Shown: in pieces, positions 8,869 to 16,643 of the stretch
Layout: each line of letters starts with the position of its first letter
Position numbering within the stretch: the stretch's first letter is position 1
Assembly: GCA_039810085.1 (NCBI GenBank)
Contig: JBDHWG010000013.1
Location: 1 to 64,000, forward strand
Length of the DNA stretch: 64,000 bases
From: JBDHWG01 sp039810085
Lineage (GTDB): Bacteria; Chloroflexota; Anaerolineae; Epilineales; JAHCIE01
Direction: 5' to 3'
Position numbers and translations under genes: made by a program
The notes under the pieces: generated by a model
Told to the model about the DNA's origin: nothing
What the model saw: the letters and a program-made list of their open reading frames with translations, nothing else
Databases searched by the model: none

Positions 8869-9588
8869 ATGGCTGAGGTCATCATCCCGTCGCTCCAGGG
8901 CGCGTTGACGACATATGTGGCGGTTCCGACGAGCGACGGGCCGTGGCCCGGGGTGGTGGTGATTCACGACGCGGCGGGAATGACGCCGGACCTGCGCCGC
9001 CAGGCGGATTGGCTGGCGGGCGAGGGCTACCTGGCCGCTGCGCCGGACCTGTTCGGCGGCGGCACCATCGTCGGCTGCCTGCGCGACATGATTCGCAGCT
9101 ACGTGACGTGGCAGGGGGCCATGTTCGACCAGATCGAGGCGGTGCGGGCGTGGCTGGCCGACCAACGCGGCGGCAGCGGCAAGATCGGCGTCATCGGCTT
9201 CTGCATGGGCGGCGGGTTCGCCCTGCTGCTCGCGCCGGGCCACGGCTTCGCGGCGTCGAGCGCCAACTACGGCATGCTCCCGAAGGACATGGAGACGTTC
9301 TTCGCCGAGGCGTGCCCCATTGTCGCCAGCTACGGCGGGAAGGATCGCGCGCTGCGCGGGGCCGCCGAGCGCCTGGAACGCGCCCTTACCGCCGCGGGCG
9401 TCGACCACGACGTCAAGGAGTACCCGGACGCCGGGCACTCGTTCCTCGACGACCACCGGCCCGGCGATGTTCCAGGCATCATGCTGGTCATGACGAGGTT
9501 CATGGGGGGCGGCTACCACGAGCCGTCGGCCCAAGACGCCCGCCGCCGTATCATCGCCTTCTTCGACAAACACTTGAAAGGGGCGTAA
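8869..9588 (+). CDS. Dienelactone hydrolase family protein
   Basis: Alpha/beta hydrolase of the carboxymethylenebutenolidase group, 239 residues. The catalytic Cys is C112 in GVIGFCMGGGF. D159 in YGGKDRA and H190 in YPDAGHSF complete the triad. A cytoplasmic location is likely since no signal peptide is seen. It is divergent from the CheB-like gene and stands alone, so its physiological substrate cannot be inferred from context. Confidence 0.88.
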   Translation: MAEVIIPSLQGALTTYVAVPTSDGPWPGVVVIHDAAGMTPDLRRQADWLAGEGYLAAAPDLFGGGTIVGCLRDMIRSYVTWQGAMFDQIEAVRAWLADQRGGSGKIGVIGFCMGGGFALLLAPGHGFAASSANYGMLPKDMETFFAEACPIVASYGGKDRALRGAAERLERALTAAGVDHDVKEYPDAGHSFLDDHRPGDVPGIMLVMTRFMGGGYHEPSAQDARRRIIAFFDKHLKGA

Positions 9589-9600
9589 CAAGGGTGTCGT

Positions 9601-10023
9601 TCATATATCGTAGAACGAGCCGCGGCGCAGACCCTCGGCCAGAATCTCGGCGCGCTCGTCGTTGAGTTTCTGGTACAGCGCCAGGACGAGCAGCTCGAAG
9701 TCGTCGGCAATTCGAGTATCAGCGCAGAAGATGCGCCGGTCGGCCATCACAATCTCTTTCTGAAACACCGTTGACACCAGGCGCAGGTTGACCAGGTCCA
9801 CATCCCGGTTCAGGAAACGCTCCAGGGCGAGGTGCGCGTCACTCATCACCAGAGGGCCGACCCGCTTCGCCTCGACGGGCGGGAGAAGCAGCGCGATATC
9901 GACGTCACTGTCCGGCCACTCGTTCTCCGTGCCATACGAGCCGAACAGGTAGATCGCCTGGGTGTCGGGGTATCTGTCGAGCAGGATGGCGACAATACCT
10001 TCTCGAACGGTGAGTGTGTCCAC
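9601..10023 (-). CDS. MNT-domain nucleotidyltransferase (MntA-like antitoxin), orphan
   Basis: 140-residue minimal nucleotidyltransferase with the motif YLFGSYGTENEWPDSDVD, the GSxG plus DxD signature of MntA-type proteins, which AMPylate HEPN toxins in type VII toxin-antitoxin pairs. The C-terminal half is helical (FELLVLALYQKLNDERAEIL). No HEPN partner flanks it: one neighbour is the convergent hydrolase and the other is the molybdoenzyme subunit. It may be an orphan remnant or act in trans with the HEPN at 13.4 kb. Confidence 0.8.
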   Translation of the reverse strand: MDTLTVREGIVAILLDRYPDTQAIYLFGSYGTENEWPDSDVDIALLLPPVEAKRVGPLVMSDAHLALERFLNRDVDLVNLRLVSTVFQKEIVMADRRIFCADTRIADDFELLVLALYQKLNDERAEILAEGLRRGSFYDI

Positions 10024-10107
10024 AAGGGTGATCTCCTGTCAGCACGTAGTGACGACCTCGGTCGTTCTTTGGCGTGGGGAACGACTCAAGTCGTTACTAC
10101 AGGGTTG

Positions 10108-13100
10108 CTACGGCTTTGTCGTCGGCAGGCGGTACGCCTCCAGGGCCGGGCGGAAGGGGCGCAGCAGCCAGTGCGGGCGGCGCAGCCCGTTCGGCGACAC
10201 CTGGGCCGCTGGCCGCGCCATCGCCAGCCACTCGCGGAAGACGGCCTGCGAGCGCGCCGTGTCCACGTGGATATCGCCGTAGCGGTCGCCCGGCTCGGCC
10301 TTCGCCAGCCGCACCTTCTGGTGCCAGCACTGCTGCCCGCTAATGGGGTCGGGGTGGACGGAGAATGTCATGTTCTGGTGGACGCCGGCGTCCTGCCACC
10401 ACACCCGTGCCGTGTCCGGGTCATCGCTGGCATAGGGTTGGACGCCGTGAACCTGGCGCATCTGCCACTGCCCGCCGCCCCGGTGTTCGAGATGGACCAG
10501 CGCCGTGGCGAATCGGCTGCCGCCCTGCCCCTCGTCCAGCCGCCAGCGGCCCAGGTGGTGCGAGCACGCCACGACGCCGGGTCGGATGCCCTCCGTCACC
10601 CAAACGCGGTCCACGAAATAGCCGATCTCCGTCTCGACGCGCACCAGGTCGCCGGTGTCCACGCCCAGGCGCGCCGCATCCTCCGGGTGCAGCCACAGCG
10701 GGTTCTTGTGGCTAATCTCGTAGAGCCACTTGGCGTTGCCGCTGCGCGTGTGGATGAGTGTCGGCAGACGGAACGTGGACAGGAGTACCGCCTCGCCCCA
10801 GGCGGGGTTGATTTTGCTCGGGTGGACGTGGCTCTTGATGTATGTCGGTAGGGCATACTCCGGCCAGCCCCAATCGCGCATCGTCGTCGAGTAGAACTCC
10901 AGGCGGCGCGACGGCGTCGGGAAGCCGACGACCTGCGCCCCATTCTCTAGCCGAATCCCGATGGGCCGGCCGAGCGTCGGGTCGGGCTGGAAGAAGGGCA
11001 TCGGCGTGATGTTGGACGGCGGCGCGGCGGCCTCCGTCGTGTAGATGACGTCGGTCGCCCCGTCCACCTGGCTACCGGCCAGCTCGGTCTCGCTCAACGG
11101 GCGGTCGTAGGCCGGGTTCGCGCCCTTGCGGACCTCGAACGCGCCGTACTTGCGCATGTAGTCCAGCGGCGTCAGCCCTTCCTTCGCCGCCGTCTCCGGC
11201 AGCCCCGGCACGTGGTTCTCGAACAGCCAGCCATACAGCTCATCCACGGTAATCTTCTGCCCCGGCCGGTAGGAACTCTCGAACGTCTTGCGGATGCCTA
11301 GCGCGCCGTCGGGGTCGATGCGCCACGACAGCTCGATCCAGAATTCGTCCTCCTCCCACACCTCGCCGGGGTTGGCCTCGCGCGTGTCCGCGACGGGCTT
11401 GCCCAGCCGCCGCATCGCCTCGCGCAGCACCGGCTGGCGAAATGCGATCCACGCCCCGGCCTGCGTCTCCTGGCTCATGATGTCGTGGCGCTCGGCGCCC
11501 AGGCCCATCGGCAGGATGTAGTCGGCGAAGATTGCCGTCTCGCTCCAGATGGGCGAGAGGTGGATGTGCAGGCCGAACAGCGACTCGTCGCTCAGCGTCT
11601 CCAGCCACGCCATGCCGTCGGGGTTCGTCCAGACCGGGTTGTAGACGCGGGTGAAATACACGTCGAGCTTGCCGCGCCCCTCTTTCATGAGGTGGGGCAA
11701 GAGGAAGCTCATCTCATAGTGGGCGAGCGGGTACTCCTGCGGCCACGACAGCTCGTTCCAGCGCTTGACGTGCCCAGCCATGTTGGGATAGCGCGGCACC
11801 CACTTGTCCCACACGTTGGCCGATGTCCCGCCCTCGACGCCGACCGAGCCGGTCAGGACGTTGAGGAACCACAGGCAGCGTGCCACCATCCACCCGCCCA
11901 GGTTGGCCGACGTGGCGCTGCGCCAGGTGTGCGCGGCGAGCTTGCCGTCGCACCCGGCCACGATATCGGCGACGCGGCGAATTTGGTCCGCGTCCACGCC
12001 GCTCTCCTCGGCGGCGAATTCGAACGTGTACCCAGCGTACAGCGCCTTGAGCATCGCCTCGAACGTCTCAAACGTGCGCGGGAGGTCTGGGTGCTCAGCG
12101 GCGAGGTACGCCTCCCAGTTCGTCCAGCGGCGGACGAACTCCCGGTCGTAGCGGCCGGTGTCGATGAGGTGGCGGGCGATGGCGAGGAGGATCGCCGCCT
12201 CGCTGCCCGGCCAGGGCGACAGCCACTCGTCGGCGTGGGACGCGGTGTTCGACAGGCGCGTGTCCAGGACGACGAGCTTCGCCCCGGCCATCTTGCCTTC
12301 CATGATGCGCTGGGCGTGGGGGTTGAAGTAGTGGCCGGTCTCCAGGTGGCTGCTGATGAGGAAGATGACGTTGGCATTGGCGTGGTCGGGCGAGGGGCGG
12401 TCGAGGCCCATCCACAGCGACTGCCCGCAGCGCGCCCCGGCCGAGCAGACGTTGGTGTGGGAGTTGTGGCCGTCGATGCCCCACGCCGGCAGCACCCACT
12501 CCATGAAGCCGTCGTGGCCGGGCCGCCCGACGTGGTACATCACCTCGTTGTGGCGGCCTTCGCCGAACGCCTTGCGGATGCGCCCGGCGATGTCGTCCAG
12601 CGCCTCGTCCCACGTCACGCGCTTCCACTTGCCCTCGCCGCGCTTGCCCACACGCTTGAGCGGGTAGAGGATGCGGTCCGGGTCGTAGACCTGGTTGAGC
12701 GTGGCCGGGCCTTTGGCGCAGTTGCGGCCGCGGCTGCCGGGGTGGGCCGGGTTGCCTTCGAACTTCTGGATGCGCAGCGTGTCCTTGTCGACGTAGCCCA
12801 TCAGGCCGCAGCCGCTCTCGCAGTTGAAGCATACCGTCGGGACGAGGGTGTAGCGGCGGGCGACGCGGCGCGGCCACGCCTTGGGGTCGTACTCCGTCCA
12901 GTCGTTCCACCTGTCGCTGGGTGGAAAGCTGGCGAGGCCCTCACCACCGTTCCCACGAACAGGCTGGACGTCACCCTCCGCGCCTTTCGAAGAGGAAGGC
13001 GCCGCAGAGGCGCTGAGACGCAGAGGGGAAGACTCAGAAGCCTTTTCTTCCTCTGCGCCTTTGCGCCTCTGCGTTTCGATCCCGTCTTCGCCCTTCTTCC

Positions 13101-13134
13101 CGCCACCCAACGCCTGCAAAAGCTGCGCCAGCAT
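10108..13134 (-). CDS. Molybdopterin oxidoreductase catalytic subunit (CISM family, PsrA/SoeA-like)
   Basis: 1008-residue catalytic subunit of a complex iron-sulfur molybdoenzyme. The N-terminal [4Fe-4S] motif is CFNCESGCG followed about 28 residues later by RGRNCAKGP. The probable Mo ligand is the Cys in SHTNVCSAGARCG. The C-terminal molybdopterin-binding domain includes HKNPLWLHPEDAARLGVDTG. The start is the ATG at 13134 behind GAGAGGAGAGACGG; the longer frame upstream is repeat DNA. Residues about 20-46 are encoded by a palindromic repeat (13001-13077). No twin-arginine signal is evident at this start. The Fe-S/NrfD partner lies upstream in the same orientation at 14.7-16.5 kb. Electron donor (sulfite, polysulfide, formate or other) is undetermined. 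Confidence 0.88.
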   Translation of the reverse strand: MLAQLLQALGGGKKGEDGIETQRRKGAEEEKASESSPLRLSASAAPSSSKGAEGDVQPVRGNGGEGLASFPPSDRWNDWTEYDPKAWPRRVARRYTLVPTVCFNCESGCGLMGYVDKDTLRIQKFEGNPAHPGSRGRNCAKGPATLNQVYDPDRILYPLKRVGKRGEGKWKRVTWDEALDDIAGRIRKAFGEGRHNEVMYHVGRPGHDGFMEWVLPAWGIDGHNSHTNVCSAGARCGQSLWMGLDRPSPDHANANVIFLISSHLETGHYFNPHAQRIMEGKMAGAKLVVLDTRLSNTASHADEWLSPWPGSEAAILLAIARHLIDTGRYDREFVRRWTNWEAYLAAEHPDLPRTFETFEAMLKALYAGYTFEFAAEESGVDADQIRRVADIVAGCDGKLAAHTWRSATSANLGGWMVARCLWFLNVLTGSVGVEGGTSANVWDKWVPRYPNMAGHVKRWNELSWPQEYPLAHYEMSFLLPHLMKEGRGKLDVYFTRVYNPVWTNPDGMAWLETLSDESLFGLHIHLSPIWSETAIFADYILPMGLGAERHDIMSQETQAGAWIAFRQPVLREAMRRLGKPVADTREANPGEVWEEDEFWIELSWRIDPDGALGIRKTFESSYRPGQKITVDELYGWLFENHVPGLPETAAKEGLTPLDYMRKYGAFEVRKGANPAYDRPLSETELAGSQVDGATDVIYTTEAAAPPSNITPMPFFQPDPTLGRPIGIRLENGAQVVGFPTPSRRLEFYSTTMRDWGWPEYALPTYIKSHVHPSKINPAWGEAVLLSTFRLPTLIHTRSGNAKWLYEISHKNPLWLHPEDAARLGVDTGDLVRVETEIGYFVDRVWVTEGIRPGVVACSHHLGRWRLDEGQGGSRFATALVHLEHRGGGQWQMRQVHGVQPYASDDPDTARVWWQDAGVHQNMTFSVHPDPISGQQCWHQKVRLAKAEPGDRYGDIHVDTARSQAVFREWLAMARPAAQVSPNGLRRPHWLLRPFRPALEAYRLPTTKP
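13001..13077. repeat. Palindromic repeat inside the molybdoenzyme N-terminus
   Basis: Inverted repeat with arms around CGCAGAGGCGCTGAGACG and its near complement CCTTTGCGCCTCTGCGTTTC. It is of the same type as the copy at 53.5 kb. It is read in frame and encodes a charged, low-complexity segment before the Fe-S domain. Confidence 0.75.
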
Positions 13135-13436
13135 CCGTCTCTCCTCTCGTGCTCTACTCACAATCACAAACTTACGCATTAGGTGGGCTGTTGGATCACG
13201 AAGGTCACGAAAGGCCGCGAAAAACGCGAAAGGCATACCCAGGCGACTCCTTTTCGCGCCTTTCGCGCCCTTTCCAGGCCTTTCGTGGTCCAATTGTTCC
13301 TCGCTCATACCCAAAGCCTACGCCAAACAGCGACGCTACCGCCACGCTGAACCCCGGCAGCGCGTCGCCTGTGATAAGCTTTGCCCCTACATTGCTTGCC
13401 ATGGCCCCTCTTCTCTACAACCTCCCACGTATGTGT
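13135..13436. repeat. Spacer with long hairpin repeat and a gene fragment
   Basis: 302 bp between the HEPN gene and the molybdoenzyme gene. A long imperfect inverted repeat of the CACGAAAG/CGCGAAAG type lies at about 13191-13297. It is followed on the minus strand by the N-terminal fragment of an MNT gene (about 13320-13402, listed separately). No intact gene is seen. Confidence 0.75.
13320..13402 (-). pseudogene. N-terminal fragment of a second MNT-type nucleotidyltransferase gene
   Basis: Minus-strand translation from 13402 begins MASNVGAKLITGDALPG. The intact MNT gene at 13840-14181 begins MTSKVGATIITSDELAE. Both have a GAGG(A/G)GCCATG leader at the same distance. The similarity stops after about 25 codons, where the hairpin repeat begins. 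This looks like a duplicated MNT gene truncated by the repeat or by deletion. Confidence 0.6.
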
Positions 13437-13850
13437 TCATGGGTAAGTGGCCGGTGGGAGACGTTCAAGTACAGCTTCATAGGCTCTCTGCGCTACACTA
13501 TGGGCTTCGTTGGCCTCGTCTAAAGTGAGTGCTTCCGATGACCCCGGATAGCGATAGAGCCAGGCATACTCAGACAGTGGCGTAACCTCCGCAATCAGGG
13601 AACCAAGCGTCTGATCCACCTCCAGGCATGCCGCACCTATCTCCTCCAGATTGTGTGTCTTCCGAAACGCAATGTCGTGATAGGTGAGGAACGCCTTGAG
13701 CGCCTTCTCAGTCGCCTGCTGACAGTGGAACAAAGCATCCTCGATCAGCGGCGGCGTAGCGGCCAGGTCAAGGTCAGCGGCGCGCAAATCGTTGGCAGCC
13801 CGTTGTAGCCAGGCGCGTGTGTCGGTAATCAGAACAGGGTCAAGCGGCAT
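13437..13850 (-). CDS. HEPN-domain protein (HepT-like toxin)
   Basis: 137-residue HEPN protein, the predicted RNase/AMPylation-target toxin of a HEPN-MNT (type VII) pair. The helical hairpin pattern and ALFHCQQATEKALKAFLTYH, followed by FRKTHNLEEIG, are typical, with the Arg and His of the HEPN active motif present. The start at 13850 overlaps the end of the MNT gene by 11 nt, indicating translational coupling. The two genes sit between the molybdoenzyme subunits on the same strand. Confidence 0.85.
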   Translation of the reverse strand: MPLDPVLITDTRAWLQRAANDLRAADLDLAATPPLIEDALFHCQQATEKALKAFLTYHDIAFRKTHNLEEIGAACLEVDQTLGSLIAEVTPLSEYAWLYRYPGSSEALTLDEANEAHSVAQRAYEAVLERLPPATYP

Positions 13851-14181
13851 AGAGTAACTTGCCTTCACGCACGATGGTCGCGGGCAGGGATGCCTTCAGG
13901 TGGAGACGCTCCTCAAACGCCTGTCTCGGCCAGACAAGCACATCGGCAGCAATAGCCGTTCCCCTCAAAGCCTGGTAGGCCAATCGACTTCGTCGTTGCT
14001 CCGCCGACGCATCATCGGGGACCACCACCATCACGTCATAGTCACTGTCCGGGCCAGCCTGCCCCCGCGCCCGCGAGCCGAATAGGTAGATGTACGCAGG
14101 GTGATACGCTGCGACCAGCCGATCCACAATCTCCGCCAACTCATCGCTGGTGATAATCGTTGCGCCGACCTTGCTTGTCAT
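13840..14181 (-). CDS. MNT-domain nucleotidyltransferase (MntA-like antitoxin)
   Basis: 113-residue minimal nucleotidyltransferase with YLFGSRARGQAGPDSDYDV, the GSxxxG plus DxD catalytic motif. In known pairs this enzyme AMPylates and neutralises the HEPN toxin encoded next to it; here the HEPN gene overlaps its 3' end. A truncated copy of its 5' end lies 0.4 kb downstream. Confidence 0.86.
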   Translation of the reverse strand: MTSKVGATIITSDELAEIVDRLVAAYHPAYIYLFGSRARGQAGPDSDYDVMVVVPDDASAEQRRSRLAYQALRGTAIAADVLVWPRQAFEERLHLKASLPATIVREGKLLYAA

Positions 14182-14228
14182 GGCTCCTCTTCGAGGGCGG
14201 CCAAATTGCCTTCCCTGTCACTACCACG

Positions 14229-14489
14229 TTACTCGTACACGTCCTTGCGGTGCTTTACACGAATAATCTCGATGACAAGAACTGCTTCGTGCACGTCATA
14301 GACGATTCGATACACGCCCTCACGTATCCAATAGGTATGCTCGGAACCGACAAGTTTGCGAACCCCTGTAGGATAGGGGTTGTCCCGAAGCGCCTCGACC
14401 GCTTCCAGGATTCGTGGGATCACCTCTTTGGGAAGCTGCCGTAGCTCTTTTTCCGCCGAGCGCCGCCACTCGATTCTATAGGAGGCCAT
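14229..14489 (-). CDS. RelE/ParE-family toxin
   Basis: 86-residue toxin of the RelE superfamily (MASYRIEWRRSAEKELRQLP, then YRIVYDVHEAVLVIEIIRV), predicted to act as a ribosome-dependent mRNA interferase. The start is the ATG at 14489, inside the 3' end of the antitoxin gene (14-nt overlap). The C-terminal KHRKDVYE is typical of the family. Confidence 0.9.
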   Translation of the reverse strand: MASYRIEWRRSAEKELRQLPKEVIPRILEAVEALRDNPYPTGVRKLVGSEHTYWIREGVYRIVYDVHEAVLVIEIIRVKHRKDVYE

Positions 14490-14676
14490 CTCGCTTGAGC
14501 CCGGCGACGACGTCTTCGTGCGAGATTGTCGGCTCATCACGCCGTTCCGCGACAGCGGCCAAGTCCTCGATGTCTTCCAGTAGCTCCTGGAACTGCGCCA
14601 TCGAGAGGATGACAGCTGTCTTCTCGCCCGCCTCATTCGTAATGTATTGAAGCTCAAGCTTATTGAGCGCGATCAT
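14476..14676 (-). CDS. Phd/YefM or RelB-like antitoxin
   Basis: 66-residue antitoxin (YITNEAGEKTAVILSMAQFQEL) followed by an acidic helical tail that would wrap the toxin. ATAGGAGG precedes the ATG. It is transcribed first and overlaps the RelE-like toxin. Such proteins usually repress their own operon. Confidence 0.87.
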   Translation of the reverse strand: MIALNKLELQYITNEAGEKTAVILSMAQFQELLEDIEDLAAVAERRDEPTISHEDVVAGLKRDGLL

Positions 14677-14715
14677 GAGACCTCCTATCGTCGGTTGCCT
14701 TCTTCAGTCCCAGGT

Positions 14716-16533
14716 CTAACTGTTCGGGATCTCCTGCGGGGCCATGACGAAGGCGTATTCGGCGGCGTATAGCCCGGCGATGACGGCCAGCCCGGCTAGC
14801 GCCGCCAGGGGGATGCCGAAGCGCGGGATTAACAGCGCGCCGGCGAGGAGCAGCATGGCGGCGATGTGGCCGACGCCGATGTTCCCGCCCCAGAACCACC
14901 CGCTGTAGCGCCCGGCGCGGATGGCGTGGGCCGCGCGCACCGCCGTCTCGCTGGCGTGGGGGATGCCGTGCTCACCCATGAGCGTCAGGAGCAGGTCGAG
15001 CAGCAGCGTCCCGACCAGGACGTTGACCAGGAACGGCAGCATCCCGGCCGGCATGACGACGACGAGCGCCAGGGCGAGCAGCGCTGCCGCGCCCGCCATA
15101 ACCGCTTGCACCAGGAAGTGCGCGGGCAGCACGCTGCTCTGCCAGAGGTCGCGTCCCTCGGCCTGGGCGAACAGGAACGCCGTGTACACGCAAGCGAGGA
15201 CGGCCAGCGGCACGCCCGCCCAACCCAGGACAAGCTGGATGAGGCCGGCGATGTCCTGGCGCAGCCAGCCCACGTTCGCGGCCATCGCGACGACGAGCCA
15301 CAGCGCCGCGATGACGCCGAAGCCGAGCAGGACGAACGCGCCGCGCGCCAGCCAGCTCCGCCACTGGGGCCGCGTCAGGATGGTCACGAACATGCCTGGC
15401 TTCTCCAGGTCGAAGACGAGCAGGGCGGCCGTCGCGGCCAGGAACAGGAGCGACACGACGAGCACCGGCATTGGGAATACCAGCGTCGGCTGGATGATGC
15501 CGAAGCCCAGCGCCAGCGCCAGGAGAATGAACATCCCGCTGGCGATGCCTTTCGTGACTAAGTAGGCCGGGACGGGCCAGTGCCAGGGGATCTTGTGCTG
15601 GGCGTTGTACGCCGTCTGCACCATCCCCTCGGCGACGCGCCCGCCGACCATCAGCGCGCTCCCGCCGACGCCAACGCCTTGCGGCTGCGGCACGCGAATC
15701 GGCGTCCCGTTGGGGGCCAATGGCGGATGGCTGGTGGCGGATGGCGGATGGCTGGTGGCGGATGGCGGATGGCTGGTGGCGGATGGCGAATGGCGGATGG
15801 CGGATGGCGAATAGCGGATGGCGGATGGCGAATGGCTCTGGCCCCCCTCTCCCATTTTGGGAGAGGGGTTGGGGGTGAGGGACGCGCCGGGGGTGAGGGA
15901 CGCATCGAGGGACTTCGCCTGGTCCGTCACAATGTCCGCCCACATGAACGTGTCGCGGGTGTGCGGGACGGTCGGCGTCAGGGTTGCGTCGGCGCCGTCC
16001 ACGTAGAACACCTTGGGCGATGTGCCCTGCTCCGGCTTGCGCACGCTCACCGCCTCCCGCGCCACCATGCGGCTGATCTGGCTCTCCGGGTCGTCCAGGT
16101 CGCCAGCGATGATGGAGCGCGTCGGGCAGACGATGACGCACGCTGGCTCCAGGCCGATGTCGGTGCGGTGGGCACAGTAGTGGCACTTGGCGGCGCTGTG
16201 GGTGTCCGGGTCGATGTAGATGGCGTCGTAGGGGCACGCCTGGAGGCACGCCTTGCAGCCGATGCACACCGCCGGGTCGAACTCGACGATGCCGTCGGCG
16301 CGCTGGTACATCGCCGTGACGGGGCAGATGCGGACGCAGGGCGGGTTGGCGCAGTGGTTGCAGCGTGTCACCTGGAAGTGGCGGCGCGCGTGGGGGAACG
16401 TCCCCGTCTCGACGACCTTCACCCAGGTGCGGTAGACGCCCAGGGGGACCTCGTTCTCCATCTTGCACGCGACGCTGCACGCATGGCAGCCAATGCACGT
16501 TCGCCCGTCGATCACAAAGCCGTAGTTTGTCAT
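14716..16533 (-). CDS. Fused [4Fe-4S] ferredoxin and NrfD-like membrane subunit of the molybdoenzyme
   Basis: 605-residue fusion of the electron-transfer subunit and the quinone-reactive membrane subunit. Residues about 5-185 hold four [4Fe-4S] Cys groups: CIGCHACSVAC, CNHCANPPCVRIC, CIGCKACLQAC, and CHYCAHR with ACVIVCP. Residues about 290-605 form eight or so TM helices of the NrfD/PsrC type (KIPWHWPVPAYLVTKGIASG). The linker between them (about 210-275) is encoded by repeats and is unlikely to be functional sequence. The start at 16533 has GGAGGAGAAGGG upstream. The catalytic subunit is on the same strand but separated by two toxin-antitoxin modules. Confidence 0.88.
   Translation of the reverse strand: MTNYGFVIDGRTCIGCHACSVACKMENEVPLGVYRTWVKVVETGTFPHARRHFQVTRCNHCANPPCVRICPVTAMYQRADGIVEFDPAVCIGCKACLQACPYDAIYIDPDTHSAAKCHYCAHRTDIGLEPACVIVCPTRSIIAGDLDDPESQISRMVAREAVSVRKPEQGTSPKVFYVDGADATLTPTVPHTRDTFMWADIVTDQAKSLDASLTPGASLTPNPSPKMGEGGQSHSPSAIRYSPSAIRHSPSATSHPPSATSHPPSATSHPPLAPNGTPIRVPQPQGVGVGGSALMVGGRVAEGMVQTAYNAQHKIPWHWPVPAYLVTKGIASGMFILLALALGFGIIQPTLVFPMPVLVVSLLFLAATAALLVFDLEKPGMFVTILTRPQWRSWLARGAFVLLGFGVIAALWLVVAMAANVGWLRQDIAGLIQLVLGWAGVPLAVLACVYTAFLFAQAEGRDLWQSSVLPAHFLVQAVMAGAAALLALALVVVMPAGMLPFLVNVLVGTLLLDLLLTLMGEHGIPHASETAVRAAHAIRAGRYSGWFWGGNIGVGHIAAMLLLAGALLIPRFGIPLAALAGLAVIAGLYAAEYAFVMAPQEIPNS
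15717..15905. repeat. Repeat-expanded linker: GGCGGATGGC tandem array plus CCCTCTCCC palindrome
   Basis: From about 15717 to 15835 short units built from GGCGGATGGCTGGTGGC and variants are repeated in tandem. Next to them, at about 15845-15885, lies a CCCTCTCCCATTTTGGGAGA-type palindrome. All are read in frame on the minus strand and encode SAIRH/SATSHPP repeats and LTPNPSPKMGEGG. This phrase is what that common palindrome yields when translated. Confidence 0.85.
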
Positions 16534-16600
16534 GCCCTTCTCCTCCACGAGCTTTCATATTATCACCAACACGGGCGGCCACGCAAATGCATTTTGCTGC

Positions 16601-16606
16601 TATAAT
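16601..16606 (+). promoter_or_regulatory. Perfect -10 box upstream of the amidase gene
   Basis: TATAAT 38 nt before the amidase start. No good -35 hexamer is seen at 16-18 nt, so only the -10 is offered. Confidence 0.4.
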
Positions 16607-16643
16607 ATCCGTCCGTATCCTACCCATTAAAGGAGCTGCGAGC

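Noticed and set aside
11485..13182. 565-residue open frame on the plus strand
   Set aside because: It is antisense to the molybdoenzyme gene. High GC at third positions produces such shadows, and the translation is Arg/Ala/Pro/Val-rich with no domain.
15717..15835. Possible CRISPR array
   Set aside because: Units are short, contiguous and have no unique spacers; they are in frame with the Fe-S/NrfD protein. No cas gene is in the window.
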